Part shown: piece after piece, positions 1 to 7,223 of the stretch | How the letters are laid out: every line of letters begins with the position of its first letter | How positions within the stretch are numbered: position 1 is the stretch's first letter | Assembly (NCBI GenBank): GCA_027021325.1 | Contig: JALUUN010000311.1 | Span: 1-10,692 of the forward strand | Origin: Planctomycetota bacterium | Lineage (GTDB): Bacteria; Planctomycetota; UBA1135 | Length of the DNA: 10,692 nucleotides | Direction of reading: 5' to 3' | The notes under the pieces: generated by a model | The model's input: only the letters and a program-made list of their open reading frames with translations | What the model was told of the DNA's origin: nothing | Database searches by the model: none | Program-made: the position numbers and the translations under genes

Positions 1-952
1 GCCATTCGAGTTCCGTCGCGCCGGAGCGTAAGGCGCGGGCGAACTCCCGCGCTTCCAGGCCATAGCAGTCCAGGTCGCTCTTGACCGGATACGGGCAGAT
101 GAGGCATCCGCACTTCACCCTCAGGATCCCCAGACGGCCGCGGCGCTTGCCCTCCGGGAGGAAGGGCTCCGCAACGCTCAGCCAGTTGGAGCCCGAGAGG
201 GGGAGGTCCTCCCCCAGGAACTCCGCCCCGCAGCCCCGCTCCTCCTGGATACTCGCCTCGACCTCGGCCTCGAAGCCCGAGGGCCAGCGCAGCCGCGCCC
301 GCGCCGTTCCGTCCACCCCGGTCGGCGCCAGCCGGGCCTCGACCTCCTCGACCCGGGGCCGGTCCCAGGCCTCTTCGCCGAGAGCGCGGGCAGCCAGGAG
401 CGCCAGCGACACGGGATAGCCGCCGATGTCCAGGATCGCCCCGCCGCCGAGTTCCGGCGCGAACAGCCGGCCCTCGGGGTTCCACGGGGCCTCGAAGCAG
501 AACCAGCTCCGCATCCGCCGCGGCCGCAGGAACTGCAGTTGCTCGATCAGCCGCTCGATCAGGGGATGGAAGCGGTACATCCAGGCCTCGGCGAGGAGAG
601 AGCGCCGGGGGAGCTCCAGGAGACGCTCGGTGGCCCGCGCCGAGGAGGTCAGGGGCTTCTCGCAGAGCACGGCCTTGCCGGCCTCCAGGGCCGCCTCGAC
701 CACCGGAGCATGCTGCGGATGAGGAGTCGCCACGTAGACCGCCTCCACCCGGGGGTCGCCCGCGAGTTCCTCGAGATCCCGGGCGGCCTCCCCGCCGTGA
801 CGCGCGGCAAAGGCCGCAGCCCGCTCCGGGCTGCGGGAGAGGACGCGCGCGACCACGCCGCTCGCCGACTCTTTCAGGGCCTCGGCGAAGACTCCGGCGA
901 TGGCGCCGGGACCGGCGATCCCCCAGCGGACGGGCTCGATCTCAGAAGTCAT
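1..952 (-). CDS. Gfo/Idh/MocA family NAD(P)-dependent oxidoreductase (3' end cut by the left edge)
   Basis: A complete open frame runs from ATG at 952-950 to the left edge, giving 317 codons with no stop. The N-terminus is a Rossmann fold: residues 10-19 read WGIAGPGAIA, which supplies the GxGxxA dinucleotide-binding turn. The family hallmark E-K-P is at residues 98-100, and the C-terminal half carries GGGAILDIGGYP with D175 and Y179 at the usual active-site positions. The sequence around residues 95-185 resembles dimeric dihydrodiol dehydrogenase and D-xylose 1-dehydrogenase (NADP+), which are about 330-350 aa, so only a few tens of residues should be missing. No signal peptide is visible, so it is probably cytoplasmic. 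Substrate is unknown: a sugar, sugar lactone precursor or diol is likely from the family. The start overlaps the stop of the preceding gene by 11 nt. The only purine-rich stretch, GAGG at 965-968, is 12 nt upstream, so coupling to upstream translation is likely. A cysteine cluster at residues 281-296 is unusual. Confidence 0.93.
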   Translation of the reverse strand, partial: MTSEIEPVRWGIAGPGAIAGVFAEALKESASGVVARVLSRSPERAAAFAARHGGEAARDLEELAGDPRVEAVYVATPHPQHAPVVEAALEAGKAVLCEKPLTSSARATERLLELPRRSLLAEAWMYRFHPLIERLIEQLQFLRPRRMRSWFCFEAPWNPEGRLFAPELGGGAILDIGGYPVSLALLAARALGEEAWDRPRVEEVEARLAPTGVDGTARARLRWPSGFEAEVEASIQEERGCGAEFLGEDLPLSGSNWLSVAEPFLPEGKRRGRLGILRVKCGCLICPYPVKSDLDCYGLEAREFARALRSGATELEW

Positions 953-2738
953 GGGCAAAGGGATCCTCGAAGACGTAGGCGTTGCTCAGGGCGTCGCCGA
1001 AACGCTCGTGGTCGCGGAAGGTCCAGACCACCCGGCGATCGCGGGTGAACTCGATGAGCTGGGGCTGCTCCGGGCCGCCGTGGCAGTTGCCAAGGACGAG
1101 ATGTCCGTTCGAAAGGACCTGCACGGTGGTCGTCCAGGCGAGGCGCAGGCCCGGCAGGTCCTCCTGACCGATCCTCCAGAGGATCCGGCCCTCCCGGTCC
1201 ACCTCCAGGAGACCGTGGCCGTTCCCGGTCGTGATCAGGGTCGTCCCCCCGGGCAGGCGCAGGGCGGCGAAGACCCGGTTGCCCCAGGCCTCGAATCCGT
1301 GCCCCGGCGCGGGCTCGCGTCCAAAGAGGGGGACGCGATACTCCCACACGATCCGTCCCTCGCGATCGTACTCGCGGACCGCGCCGTCGCCCTCGTGGGC
1401 GACGAGGAAGGTGCCCTCGGGCGTCGGCCGGACCAGGCGGATGTCCCGATGGGAATCCGGCCGCTCCATGTACAGCGGGATCACGTGCACGGCCTCGCCC
1501 GCCGGATCCACGAAAAGCAGGCGGGCCGGGCCCGACTCCGCGATCAGGGTCGTGCCGTCCTCCAGGCGGCGGAAGGAGTGGACCTCGACGGGACCGTCCC
1601 CGGGCCGGCGGTTGCACACGGAGGCATCGTAGGACCAGACGGTCTCGCCGGAGAAGGGATCCACCTCCAGGATCCGCGTGCCATCCACCTGGAAAAGGAC
1701 ATGGCCGTTCTCGAGGCCCTGGAGATCGTGCAGGGCCTCGACTGGATGCTCCCAGAGGAGGTCGAAATGCTGCAACGCCGTCTCCTGCAGCAGGGCGATG
1801 CGCTTCTTCGAAGCGTCCGCAGCCAGGATCCGCCGGGGCGCGCTCCCGGGGAAGGGCCGCGCGGGGAGCCGCGCCTCCCCGGGAACGCGAACCTCGGGCC
1901 GGCGGCGCCGGAAGGCCTCGATGGCGGCCGGATCCAGGGCGGTCTCCGCGAGGAACAGCTGCTCGAGACGCGACAGGCCCGCGGCGGCCTCCAGGGTCCG
2001 GGGACCGGCGGCGCTGCCGTAGAGGCCCAGGACGCGGAGACCGGGCAGACGCGCGAGACAGCGCCCGGCCTCGTCGTCCTCGAAACGCGCCCGGTCCAGA
2101 CGCAGGATTTCCAGAGCGGGAAGCTCCGGCAGGCGCTCCAGGAGGCCGCCGCGCAGGTCGTGGCCGGCAAGGGAAAGCTCGAGGATCCGAGGAGCCAGGG
2201 GCGCCAGGGCCTCCAGGTCGCCGGCGCGGACAGGGTCCTCGCGGCGGCCGAAGTCCACACGCAGAGGGCCCGCCGGGTCCCCCTCCAGGGCCACGACCAC
2301 CGCACCCCGGTCCCGCAGCCGCACGAGTCCCGCCCGCGCCTCCTCGCGGGCACGGTCGCTCGCCGCCACCGCCCCGGCCACGGCCTCCAGTCCCGGCCCT
2401 TGTTCGATCCAGCGCCTCAAGAGCGCGAGGTCGCGCTCGGGCAGGCGCGGGCCCTCGGGAGGCATGAGATCCGGATCGCCCTCGGGGAGGGAGGCCCGGA
2501 ACCAGAGCTCGCTCTCCTCCAGATCGCCGGGCACCACCACCCGCTCCAGCCCTTCGGCCCGGTCCAGGCGCAGTCTCCCCTTCTCCAGTTCGGGCCCGTG
2601 GCAGCGCAGACAGCTGCCGGCGAGGACCCGGGCGATCTCTTCCGCTGCCGGCACCTGGGCGGCCCCGGGCGCAGCAAGGGCGAGGAGGAGGAGCCCGGAG
2701 GCGGCCGCCCCCCGGGCCGGAGCAGCCGGCTCAGGCAA
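942..2738 (-). CDS. Cytochrome c (PSCyt1-like) / leucine-rich repeat / six-bladed propeller fusion protein
   Basis: This 598-aa protein has three parts. Residues 1-28 form a signal peptide (R9, hydrophobic run 15-23, cleavage near GAA-Q). Residues 30-112 are a planctomycete-type cytochrome c domain with heme motif CLRCH at 43-47 and a candidate axial methionine, M92, in LMPPEG. Residues about 145-287 contain four or so leucine-rich repeats ending in a typical AIEAFRRRRPEV segment. Residues about 302-592 form a PQQ-like or arylsulfotransferase-like beta-propeller with recurrent units such as LEVDPFSGETVWSY and YDREGRIVWEY. Stand-alone versions of this propeller, from memory of the family, are common in planctomycetes. 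The start is TTG at 2738-2736: the first in-frame ATG codes for M92, after the heme motif, so a later ATG start would lose export and heme attachment. The TTG overlaps the DUF1501 stop by 8 nt. The protein is predicted to be exported. Its function is unknown; redox-linked sensing or a propeller-borne enzyme activity are both possible. Confidence 0.92.
   Translation of the reverse strand: MPEPAAPARGAAASGLLLLALAAPGAAQVPAAEEIARVLAGSCLRCHGPELEKGRLRLDRAEGLERVVVPGDLEESELWFRASLPEGDPDLMPPEGPRLPERDLALLRRWIEQGPGLEAVAGAVAASDRAREEARAGLVRLRDRGAVVVALEGDPAGPLRVDFGRREDPVRAGDLEALAPLAPRILELSLAGHDLRGGLLERLPELPALEILRLDRARFEDDEAGRCLARLPGLRVLGLYGSAAGPRTLEAAAGLSRLEQLFLAETALDPAAIEAFRRRRPEVRVPGEARLPARPFPGSAPRRILAADASKKRIALLQETALQHFDLLWEHPVEALHDLQGLENGHVLFQVDGTRILEVDPFSGETVWSYDASVCNRRPGDGPVEVHSFRRLEDGTTLIAESGPARLLFVDPAGEAVHVIPLYMERPDSHRDIRLVRPTPEGTFLVAHEGDGAVREYDREGRIVWEYRVPLFGREPAPGHGFEAWGNRVFAALRLPGGTTLITTGNGHGLLEVDREGRILWRIGQEDLPGLRLAWTTTVQVLSNGHLVLGNCHGGPEQPQLIEFTRDRRVVWTFRDHERFGDALSNAYVFEDPFAHDF
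963..1835 (-). other. Histidine-rich beta-propeller domain of the fusion protein
   Basis: This covers residues about 302-592. Five or six repeating units can be aligned by eye, each with an inner-strand segment, a turn such as LENGH, LEDGT, TPEGT, LPGGT or LSNGH, and then an outer segment with V/IxWxY. Histidines recur at H337, H387, H430, H448, H480, H508 and H553, near the starts or inner strands of the units. The blade count and the geometry are inferred; only the repeats and the residue positions are seen directly. Confidence 0.75.
1878..2306 (-). other. Leucine-rich repeat region of the fusion protein
   Basis: Residues about 145-287 show repeated LxxLxL-type segments, for example LAPRILELSL, LPALEILRLD, LPGLRVLGLY and LSRLEQLFLAET, spaced about 23-26 residues apart. 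The last repeat ends in AIEAFRRRRPEVRV, a common cap of planctomycete LRR proteins. It is followed by a proline-rich linker at about 287-300 before the propeller. A protein-interaction role is inferred from the family. Confidence 0.8.
2598..2612 (-). other. Heme c attachment motif CLRCH
   Basis: The codons TGT CTG CGC TGC CAC encode C43-L-R-C46-H47 of the fusion protein. Placed just after a signal peptide and followed about 45 residues later by an MPP motif, this fits covalent heme attachment in an exported cytochrome domain. Confidence 0.88.
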
Positions 2739-4203
2739 GGATCTGGTGGATCGGCTCGGCGCCCTCGACCCCGACCAGGCGCTGGTCCAGGCCGTTGAAG
2801 AAGAAGGAGAGACCGTTGGGATCCAGGCCCAGACAGTGCAGGATCGTGGCGTGGAGGTTCTTGACGTGGAAGCGGTCCTCCACCGCCTTCGAGCCGAGTT
2901 CGTCGGTCCGGCCCACGCTCACACCGCCCTTCACGCCGCCGCCGGCCATCCACATGGTGAAGCCCCAGGAGTTGTGGTCGCGGCCTGTGCCCTGGGCGTA
3001 CTCCGCCGTCGGCTGGCGTCCGAACTCGCCGCCCCAGATGACCAGGGTCTCGTCCAGGAGCCCGCGCTGCTTCAGGTCCAGGAGCAGGGCCGCAATCGGG
3101 CGGTCCGTGCGCCCGGCGTGGCGGGTGTGGTTGAAGACCAGGTCGCCGTGGGCGTCCCAGTTGTCGTCGTTGTGGCCGCCGCCGGCGTAGATCTGGATGA
3201 AGCGCACACCCCGCTCCACGAGCCGCCGGGCCAGGATGCACTTCCGGGCGAAGTTCCGGGTGCGCGGGTCGTCGAGGCCGTAGAGACGGCGGATGGCTTC
3301 GGGCTCCTGGCTCAGATCCACGGCCTCCGGAGCCGCGGACTGCATCCGCCAGGCCAGTTCGAACTGGCGGATGCGGCTCTGCAGCTCCTCGTTCCCGGGG
3401 CGCTCAGCCGCGTGCCGCTCGTTCTCCGCCTTCAGGTGGTCGAGGAGCAGGCGCTGGCGCCGGCCGCGCAGTTCCGGCGGCGGCTCCAGGTCCAGGATCG
3501 GGGTGCCCTCCGTGCGCAGGACCACGCCCTGATAGCTGGCCGGCATGTAGCCGTTGGTCCAGTTCTTGGCGCCACTGATCGGCCCGCCGGTCTCGTCCAG
3601 CATGACCACGTAGCCCGGCAGATTCTGGTTCTCGGTACCGAGCCCGTAGTTGACCCAGGCACCCAGGCTCGGGTGGCCGCTGATGATGCGGCCGCAGTTC
3701 ATGTTCAGGAGCGCCGAGCCATGGATCGGGCTCTCGGCGTACATGGAATGGATGAAGGCGATGTCGTCCACGCAGCGGCCGAGATACGGGAAGAGATCAC
3801 TCACCCACTTGCCGCACTCCCCGTAGGGCCGGAAGCGCCACTTCGGGCCGACGATGCGGCCGCCCGGCTTGCGCCCGCCGCGGCCGAAGGTCGGGACCTG
3901 CACGGTCTTTCCGTCCAGCCGGTAGAGCTCCGGCTTGTAATCGAAGGTGTCCACCTGGCTCGGGCCACCGTACATGAACAGGAAGATCACGCTCCTGGCC
4001 TTCGGCCGGTGGGTCGGCCCGCCGCCCTCCGGCTCCTGGCCGGCCAGGGGGTTCGGGCTGCGGCCGTCGGCCGCCCGCGCCTGGGCCCGCAGCCAGGAGG
4101 GGCCGAGCATGCCGGTCAGGGCCACGGCGCCGAAGCCCGCGCCGATCTCCCACAGGGCCTCGCGGCGGGTGCGGCGGCAGAAGTTCCGGTTCGGAGGGCT
4201 CAT
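2731..4203 (-). CDS. DUF1501 domain-containing protein, Tat-exported
   Basis: The protein has 490 aa, normal for the DUF1501 family, which belongs to the alkaline-phosphatase/sulfatase-like fold group; its reaction is not established. The N-terminus has a twin-arginine leader: T12-R-R-E-A-L17 followed by a hydrophobic stretch to about residue 38, which fits export of a folded protein. Family signatures are visible in order: SVIFLFMYGGPSQVDTFDY (71-89), SPIHGSALLNMN (158-169), GGGHNDDNWDAHGDL (341-355), WGGEFGRQP (390-398) and GRDHNSWGF (407-415). The histidine and aspartate residues in the last three segments are the likely metal ligands by analogy. ATG at 4203-4201 is preferred because the leader follows directly; the same frame stays open upstream only as a shadow of the preceding gene. 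The start lies 2 nt after that gene's stop. Adjacent DUF1549/DUF1553 and DUF1501 genes are a recurrent pair in planctomycetes and probably work together. Confidence 0.96.
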   Translation of the reverse strand: MSPPNRNFCRRTRREALWEIGAGFGAVALTGMLGPSWLRAQARAADGRSPNPLAGQEPEGGGPTHRPKARSVIFLFMYGGPSQVDTFDYKPELYRLDGKTVQVPTFGRGGRKPGGRIVGPKWRFRPYGECGKWVSDLFPYLGRCVDDIAFIHSMYAESPIHGSALLNMNCGRIISGHPSLGAWVNYGLGTENQNLPGYVVMLDETGGPISGAKNWTNGYMPASYQGVVLRTEGTPILDLEPPPELRGRRQRLLLDHLKAENERHAAERPGNEELQSRIRQFELAWRMQSAAPEAVDLSQEPEAIRRLYGLDDPRTRNFARKCILARRLVERGVRFIQIYAGGGHNDDNWDAHGDLVFNHTRHAGRTDRPIAALLLDLKQRGLLDETLVIWGGEFGRQPTAEYAQGTGRDHNSWGFTMWMAGGGVKGGVSVGRTDELGSKAVEDRFHVKNLHATILHCLGLDPNGLSFFFNGLDQRLVGVEGAEPIHQILA

Positions 4204-4205
4204 GC

Positions 4206-7181
4206 TCAGTCGATCCAGAAGAACTCGTTCAGGTTGTACAGGCCAAGGCAGAAGAGCTGCAGGGCCCCGTGGGGGGACAAGCCTTCCTCCTGCTCCAGAC
4301 GGTCCAGGAGAGCCAGGTGCCGCGCCGTCTCCTGCGGCGCGCAGGGCCGGCCGAGGACGCGCTCCACGGCCCGCTCGACGCGCCCGGCCCGGTCTCCGGC
4401 CTCCGCTTCCACGCGCCGGGCCAGGGCCTCCGCCGCCTCCCAGGGGAAACTCCCGTTCAGCGTCATGAGCGCCTGGGTGGGCACGTTCGTCGGGAAGCGC
4501 TCGGGACAGGCGAGGTCCGGCTCGGGCTGGTCCAGGGCGGCGAGCAAGGGGAAGCGCAGACTGCGCTTCACGTGGATGTAGAGGCTGCGCCGGTTCGCCT
4601 CCTCGGGCGGCGAGACGCCCCAGGCCTGGTCCGGCCGCGAGGCCGTCGTGAGGATCTCCTCGGGAAGCGGCGGAAAGACGCTGGGTCCGAAGCGGGCCGG
4701 ATTCAAGAGGCCGCTCGTCCGCAGCAGGGAATCCCGGTACTCCTCGGCCGTGAGCCGGCGCGGAGGGAAACGGGCGTAGAGGCGGTTCAGGGGGTCGGCC
4801 TCCAGGGTCTCGGCCCCGGCCGTCGAGGCCCGCATCCAGGCCTCGCTGGTCATCAGGAAACGCAGCATCTCCTTGAGGGAGCCGTCGCGTTCCAGAAGCT
4901 CCCAGGCCAGGTAGTCGAGGAGCTCGGGGTGGGTCGGCGGCTGCCCGAGGTGCCCGAAGTCCCCGGGTGTCGGGCAGAGGCCGCGACCGAAGGCGTACTG
5001 CCACAGGCGGTTGGCCTGGACCCGGGCGCTGAAGAAGCGCCCCTCGCCGACCAGCCACCTTGCCAGGGCCAGGCGCCGGCCGCTGGAGCGTGCGCCGGGC
5101 GGCGGCTCGGGCGGCACCGGTCCGCGGCGCCCGTCCTGGAGGAAGACCCGCGGGACGCCCGGCTCCACCACCTCGCCGCGGGCATGGACGCTGCCCCGCA
5201 GGAGGACATGCTGGACCGGCGCCTCCGGCCCGCGCTCCACGGCGATCAGGGCCGGATAAGGCTCGGCGACCGGAAGCTCCTCCAGGGAGCGGCGCTCGGC
5301 GAGGAGCCGGCGCGCCTCCGCCCACCGCTCCGGGGACAGGAAACGCTCTCCCTGGCTCGCCAGCCGGATGCGCCAGGCCTCCTCCTGGGAGGCGTCCGAG
5401 AGCCAGCCGCTGCGCAGGCCCACGTCCACGTACTGGCCGCCGAAGTCCTGGACGCAGGAGACCGCCAGGACGTTCGACCCCACCACCAGGGCATCCACGG
5501 CCTCGGAAGGCAGCTGCACCTCCTGGTATTCGGTGACGTAGCCTGAACGCTCGAAGACCAGGACGCCGTTCAGGAAGACCTGCAGGTCGTCGTCGTGGTG
5601 GAAACGCAGGACCAGCCCCTCCGGAATGGAGGTCAGCCGGAAACGCGTGCGCAACTGGATGCGGTCTCCGGTCCAGGGGGTGCCGATCCGGGAGCCGGGT
5701 GTCCCCTCGCGTCCGAAGCCGCTCGGGCCCTCGGCCCAGGAGGCGTCATCGAAACCGGGAGCCGGCCAGGCCGCCGGCGCCTCGCCCAGGTGGTAGCGCC
5801 AGAGCGCCGGCCCTGCGGCGGCATCCGCCACCAGGATCCGCTCCTCGCCGGTACGCTCCGGCACCTTGCGCCGCAGCTCCTCCAGGAAGGGACGCAGCTC
5901 CAGGTCCACGGCAGCGATGCGTCGGTCGCGCTCGGCGACGGACTCCTGCCCTGGTCGGGGCCGATCGGCAACCGGGGTCGTGAAGCCGCCGCCCAGGTGC
6001 TGGCCGACGGCGCCACCGCCGTAGCCGAGGAGGTTGTTGAACCAGGCGGTGAAGGCGTAGTAGTCACGCTGGGAGATCGGGTCCGCCTTGTGGTCGTGGC
6101 AGCGGGCGCAGCCGAGGGTCAGGCCGAGGAAGGCCTGGGCCGTCGTGTCCACGACATCGGCGAGTTCGTCGGCCTGGCTCTGGGCCACGTCCACGGGCTC
6201 GTCCTGCCACAGCCCGAGCAGGTAGTAGCCGGTAGCAAGCAGGGGGCCGGTCGGATCCTCCGGAGGGACCAGCTCCGGCGCGTACGTGGCCAGTTCGTCT
6301 CCGGCCAGCTGCTCGAGGACGAAACGGTCCCAGGGCTTGTCCTCCTCGAAGGACCGGATGAGCCAGTCCCGGTAGCGCCAGATGTTCGTCTTGCGGGCGT
6401 CTCGCTCGTAACCGTTGGTCTCCGCGTAGCGCACGAGGTCCATCCAGCGCCGGGCCATCTGCTCGCCGTAGTGGGGGCTGGCCAGGAGCCGGTCGAGGAG
6501 CTCTTCCCAGGCAGCCTCGAAGCCGCGCCTCTCGACGGCCTCGAGGAAAGCCGAGGTCTCCTCCGGCGTGGGCGGCAGCCCGGTCAGGGCGAGGGTGGCC
6601 CGGCGCAGGAGGACGCGCGGGGCGGCACGGGGCGCGGGGCGCAGGCCGGCCTCGTTCAGGTCCGCCAGCAGGAAGGCGTCCACGGGATGGGCCGCCCCGG
6701 AAGCCGCGCCCCGGGGGAGCTCCGGCTTCGGCGAGGTGGTCCAGGCCCACCAGTTCAGGGCCTCCCTCCCCGCCCCCTCGGGTTCGTCGGGGAAGCGCTC
6801 AGGGTCGGCGAGCCGTCCTTCCGGACCCTCCGGCCAGGGCGCCCCGGCCAGGACCCAACGCCGCAGAACCTCGATCTCCGCCTCCGGCAGGCGGCCGTCG
6901 GGGGGCATGGCCAGGTCCGGATTGCCGTAGCCGATCACCTCGAGGAGACGGCTCCGGGCCGGATCCCCCGGGTCCACGGCCGGCCCGCGGGCGCCGCCGC
7001 GGCGGAAGGTCGTGGCGGTGGCAAGGCGGAAGCGGCTCTTGACCCGTTCGCCGCCGTGGCAGGGCAGGCAGCGGCGCTCGAGGAGCGGGCGGACCTCCTC
7101 CCAGACCGGCTCCTGGACCGGCGGCGGTCCGCCGGCACCGCTTCCGAGGGCGGCGGCGAACAGCAGGGCGGGGAGGGCCAT
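4206..7181 (-). CDS. PSCyt1-DUF1549-DUF1553 (PSD1) cytochrome protein with inserted galactose-binding-like domain
   Basis: The protein has 991 aa. A short, weakly charged signal peptide (about residues 1-18) precedes a planctomycete cytochrome c domain with CLPCH at 38-42 and a likely axial methionine, M92, in AMPPDGRLPE. DUF1549 follows at about 165-375: it includes HPVDAFLLADL, YGEQMARRWMDLVRYAE and a second CxxCH, GCARCHDHKADPI, with C358, C361 and H362. DUF1553 spans about 700-965 (ANRLWQYAFGRGL, GDFGHLGQPPTHPELLDYLA, TNVPTQALMTLN) and ends in the usual LYNLNEFFWID. Between the two lies an extra beta-rich domain at about 447-592. The family is exported and widespread in Planctomycetota and Verrucomicrobiota; its biochemical role is not established, although electron transfer is suggested by the heme motifs. 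The chosen ATG has GGAGG upstream with only a 3-nt spacer. It lies 42 nt after the esterase and 2 nt before the DUF1501 gene. Confidence 0.96.
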   Translation of the reverse strand: MALPALLFAAALGSGAGGPPPVQEPVWEEVRPLLERRCLPCHGGERVKSRFRLATATTFRRGGARGPAVDPGDPARSRLLEVIGYGNPDLAMPPDGRLPEAEIEVLRRWVLAGAPWPEGPEGRLADPERFPDEPEGAGREALNWWAWTTSPKPELPRGAASGAAHPVDAFLLADLNEAGLRPAPRAAPRVLLRRATLALTGLPPTPEETSAFLEAVERRGFEAAWEELLDRLLASPHYGEQMARRWMDLVRYAETNGYERDARKTNIWRYRDWLIRSFEEDKPWDRFVLEQLAGDELATYAPELVPPEDPTGPLLATGYYLLGLWQDEPVDVAQSQADELADVVDTTAQAFLGLTLGCARCHDHKADPISQRDYYAFTAWFNNLLGYGGGAVGQHLGGGFTTPVADRPRPGQESVAERDRRIAAVDLELRPFLEELRRKVPERTGEERILVADAAAGPALWRYHLGEAPAAWPAPGFDDASWAEGPSGFGREGTPGSRIGTPWTGDRIQLRTRFRLTSIPEGLVLRFHHDDDLQVFLNGVLVFERSGYVTEYQEVQLPSEAVDALVVGSNVLAVSCVQDFGGQYVDVGLRSGWLSDASQEEAWRIRLASQGERFLSPERWAEARRLLAERRSLEELPVAEPYPALIAVERGPEAPVQHVLLRGSVHARGEVVEPGVPRVFLQDGRRGPVPPEPPPGARSSGRRLALARWLVGEGRFFSARVQANRLWQYAFGRGLCPTPGDFGHLGQPPTHPELLDYLAWELLERDGSLKEMLRFLMTSEAWMRASTAGAETLEADPLNRLYARFPPRRLTAEEYRDSLLRTSGLLNPARFGPSVFPPLPEEILTTASRPDQAWGVSPPEEANRRSLYIHVKRSLRFPLLAALDQPEPDLACPERFPTNVPTQALMTLNGSFPWEAAEALARRVEAEAGDRAGRVERAVERVLGRPCAPQETARHLALLDRLEQEEGLSPHGALQLFCLGLYNLNEFFWID
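5406..5843 (-). other. Galactose-binding-like (beta-sandwich) domain inserted in the PSD1 protein
   Basis: Residues about 447-592 read like the sugar-binding-type sandwich seen at the N-terminus of family 2 glycoside hydrolases and in related carbohydrate-binding modules. They contain WRYHLGEAPAAWPAPGFDD, then SWAEGPSGFG, a conserved-looking LRTRFRLTSIPEGLVLRF, HHDDDLQVFLNG and GSNVLAVSCVQDFGGQYVDV. The assignment is by pattern only. The domain sits exactly between DUF1549 and DUF1553, where LamG-like or other modules are inserted in some relatives. Confidence 0.7.
6096..6110 (-). other. Second CxxCH motif (CARCH) inside DUF1549
   Basis: The codons TGC GCC CGC TGC CAC encode C358-A-R-C361-H362, within the typical DUF1549 segment LGCARCHDHKADP. 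It is a canonical heme-binding pattern, although actual heme attachment at this position is not proven by the sequence. Confidence 0.8.
7056..7070 (-). other. Heme c attachment motif CLPCH (PSCyt1 domain)
   Basis: The codons TGC CTG CCC TGC CAC encode C38-L-P-C41-H42 of the PSD1 protein. This lies in the expected place after the signal peptide and about 50 residues before the AMPPDG segment that should supply the second axial ligand. Confidence 0.88.
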
Positions 7182-7223
7182 GGACCTCCCCAGCCTAGCG
7201 CAGGAGGCGGCATCCGCCCCCCC
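7182..7223 (-). promoter_or_regulatory. 42-nt spacer with ribosome binding site for the PSD1 gene
   Basis: This is the only real intergenic gap in the window. Reading on the minus strand, it ends in GGGGAGGTCC directly before the ATG, so GGAGG (7185-7189) is only 3 nt from the start codon, closer than the usual 5-9 nt. The frame is open upstream to the esterase stop and contains one CTG (7191-7193) but no ATG, GTG or TTG, so the ATG at 7181 remains the best start. No promoter or terminator hairpin was recognised in the 42 nt. Confidence 0.6.

Noticed and set aside
900..2798. A 632-codon plus-strand open frame opposite the cytochrome/LRR/propeller gene
   Set aside because: Same GC-driven antisense effect; the protein looks like reversed Gly/Ala/Leu/Val-rich filler, and the opposite strand encodes a coherent multi-domain protein.
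2464..4581. A 705-codon plus-strand open frame opposite DUF1501 and flanking genes
   Set aside because: Shadow of the minus-strand coding sequence; no family motif, no signal peptide and no plausible gene context.
4204..5325. N-terminal extension of the DUF1501 frame by 374 codons
   Set aside because: It lies entirely inside the PSD1 gene in another frame and is Arg/Pro/Gly-rich without domain character. The Tat leader directly after the ATG at 4203 marks the true start.
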